A stretch of 64,000 bases of DNA from Microbulbifer litoralis (GTDB taxonomy: Bacteria; Pseudomonadota; Gammaproteobacteria; Pseudomonadales; Cellvibrionaceae): the NCBI RefSeq assembly GCF_023634065.1, contig NZ_JALKCV010000001.1, positions 310,001-374,000 on the forward strand, read 5' to 3'. The notes under the pieces are model-generated. The model searched no databases, had not been told where the DNA came from, and worked only from the letters and a program-made list of their open reading frames with translations. Of this stretch, positions 63,120 to 64,000 are shown piece by piece; position 1 is the first letter of the stretch; each line of letters starts with the position of its first letter. The translations under genes were made by a program, and so were the position numbers.

Positions 63120-63428
63120 GCGGAGACGGCGCAGGGCCCGATCGACGTGGCCATCAGGGGCACTCTTAAAAGTGCCCGCGGCCGCCCTGATAGACAGTCA
63201 GTTCTTAAGGGAGTGATAATTGTTTTAACAACGCGGATTCAACCTTTCAGACTCCCGTATTTCTCTTATACGACCGTCATTCCGGACTCGATCCGGAATC
63301 CAGGCCACCGCGGCACCCTCACTGGATCCCGGATCGAGTCCGGAATGACGGCTCCAAAGAAGGGTTTGGTCAAAATAATTTCCACAGGACTAATACACCA
63401 CCTTGTCGACGCAGAGTCCCCGATGCCG
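63120..63428. other. Convergent intergenic region with hairpins
   Basis: No gene seen. It holds a small hairpin GGGCACTCTTAAAAGTGCCC (63156-63175), which may terminate the peptidase transcript, and the larger REP-like palindrome described separately at 63274-63351. Confidence 0.55.
63274..63351. repeat. REP-like palindrome (CGTCATTCCGGACTCG family)
   Basis: CCGTCATTCCGGACTCGATC and CGGAATCCAG on the left are mirrored at 63322-63351 with one mismatch over 30 bp around an 18-bp loop. Elements of this consensus are widespread between convergent genes in proteobacteria. Confidence 0.8.
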
Positions 63429-63965
63429 TCAGAGCCGCTTGTACATATAGGTGGTCGGCGACAGATGCCGGCGATCCGGGTCCAGGGCGAAGTCCGGGAT
63501 CTCCCCGGCCACCTCGAAGCCCAGGGACTGGTAGAGCTTCTGCGACGGATCCCCGCTGCGGGTATCCAGCGTGACCAGTTTTTTTCCCAGTGCGGATGCC
63601 CGCTCCAGCACCGCTTCCATCAACAGCCTGCCAATCCCCCGGCGACGGGCACGGGACAGCACGACCAACCTGGAGACTTCGCAGCGATGTCGCTGATTGG
63701 GGACGAGACCGGTCACCAACTGCACGGTGCCCACCAGTTCACCTTCCAACACGGCCACAAACAGCAGGCGCTGCCCGCCGATAACACCGGGAAAGACTTC
63801 CTGTCGCCAGTAATCGGTTGCCTGCTCCGCGGAAAAAGGCTGCAGGAAACTGATCGATGCCCCCGAATTGACACCGTCCACCAGAATAGCGGCGAGGCCT
63901 TCAAGATAACCATCCAGACAACCTTCCAGCGAACGGCCCCGCACCAGCTCGATTGACACAGACAT
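63429..63965 (-). CDS. GNAT-family N-acetyltransferase
   Basis: A 178-residue acetyltransferase. The acetyl-CoA site is CEVSRLVVLSRARRRGIGRLLMEAVLERA (about residues 94-122, with the R-x-x-G-x-G/A core as RRRGIG), and LVTLDTRSGDPSQKLYQSLGFEVAG marks the C-terminal helix and strand. The layout suits small-molecule or antibiotic-type acetylation, but no substrate can be named. It starts a few bases after the end of an upstream gene that lies mostly outside the window. Confidence 0.9.
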   Translation of the reverse strand: MSVSIELVRGRSLEGCLDGYLEGLAAILVDGVNSGASISFLQPFSAEQATDYWRQEVFPGVIGGQRLLFVAVLEGELVGTVQLVTGLVPNQRHRCEVSRLVVLSRARRRGIGRLLMEAVLERASALGKKLVTLDTRSGDPSQKLYQSLGFEVAGEIPDFALDPDRRHLSPTTYMYKRL

Positions 63966-63968
63966 GCG

Positions 63969-64000
63969 CTACTCCCCCGCCGCCAGGGCAATGAGATACC
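63969..64000 (-). CDS. 3' end of an upstream gene (partial)
   Basis: On the minus strand the last nine codons read LIALAAGE then TAG, ending 3 bp before the GNAT start codon. This close spacing suggests an operon whose first gene is almost completely outside the window. Too short to identify. Confidence 0.35.
   Translation of the reverse strand, partial: YLIALAAGE

Overview
The window is GC-rich chromosomal DNA from a gammaproteobacterium. The gene order rlpA-mltB-rodA-mrdA-rlmH-rsfS-nadD-proA next to lipA/lipB/ybeD, together with SSS/BCCT transporters, a TonB receptor, many REP-like palindromes and the general codon style, suggests a marine Cellvibrionales-type organism such as Microbulbifer. 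That taxonomic guess is inference; no rRNA gene is present to confirm it.

Layout. 1-3.1 kb: two tandem BCCT (betaine/choline-type) transporters, the first truncated by the window edge, then a GNAT acetyltransferase. 3.7-13.8 kb: an acetate-utilisation block made of a sodium:solute symporter with its DUF4212 partner, a DcaP-like porin, acetyl-CoA synthetase, a LuxR-type response regulator and a very large SSS-PAS-histidine kinase-receiver protein. This matches the CrbS/CrbR (MxtR/ErdR) acetate-switch arrangement. 14.0-16.2 kb: two tandem cysteine-rich DUF1540-like proteins and an FHS-family sugar permease.

17.0-22.6 kb: an AT-richer island of small forward-strand genes separated by attC-like sites. 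For several units the first bases (GTTRRRY...) are the exact reverse complement of the bases at their own 3' end, the signature of integron cassettes. No integrase gene is visible, so this looks like a CALIN (attC cluster lacking an integrase). Cassette cargo includes a barstar-like inhibitor, a GFA-domain protein, a lipoprotein, several small membrane proteins and an NTF2-like secreted protein. A minus-strand group II intron 3' remnant sits in one attC, and an IS630-family element has inserted into another.

22.9-27.6 kb: a frameshifted methyltransferase, then a xylose operon (transaldolase, xylulokinase, xylose isomerase) preceded by a perfect LacI-type palindromic operator. 27.8-42.9 kb: a long minus-strand housekeeping block for lipoate synthesis, cell elongation and peptidoglycan remodelling, ribosome-related factors, NAD and proline synthesis, a DUF2339 membrane protein and a LON-domain protein. 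43.0-45.9 kb: YpfJ-type metalloprotease, parvulin PPIase, and a cytochrome b561/molybdopterin oxidoreductase pair. 46-51 kb: an RND/MMPL exporter, SelT-like protein, UbiX and Mpl. 51.5-56 kb: PPi-type phosphofructokinase, a secreted diheme peroxidase and an RpiB/LacA-type isomerase. 56.5-64 kb: a membrane-bound AraC regulator, a luciferase-like monooxygenase, a TonB receptor, an M20 peptidase and a GNAT enzyme.

Repeats are the other striking theme. There are three arrays of a 7-bp repeat starting 2-4 bp after stop codons, three ~105-140 bp palindromes whose arms differ between copies yet stay self-complementary, several REP-like inverted repeats, and a MITE-like pair whose ends match the IS630 element 33 kb away.
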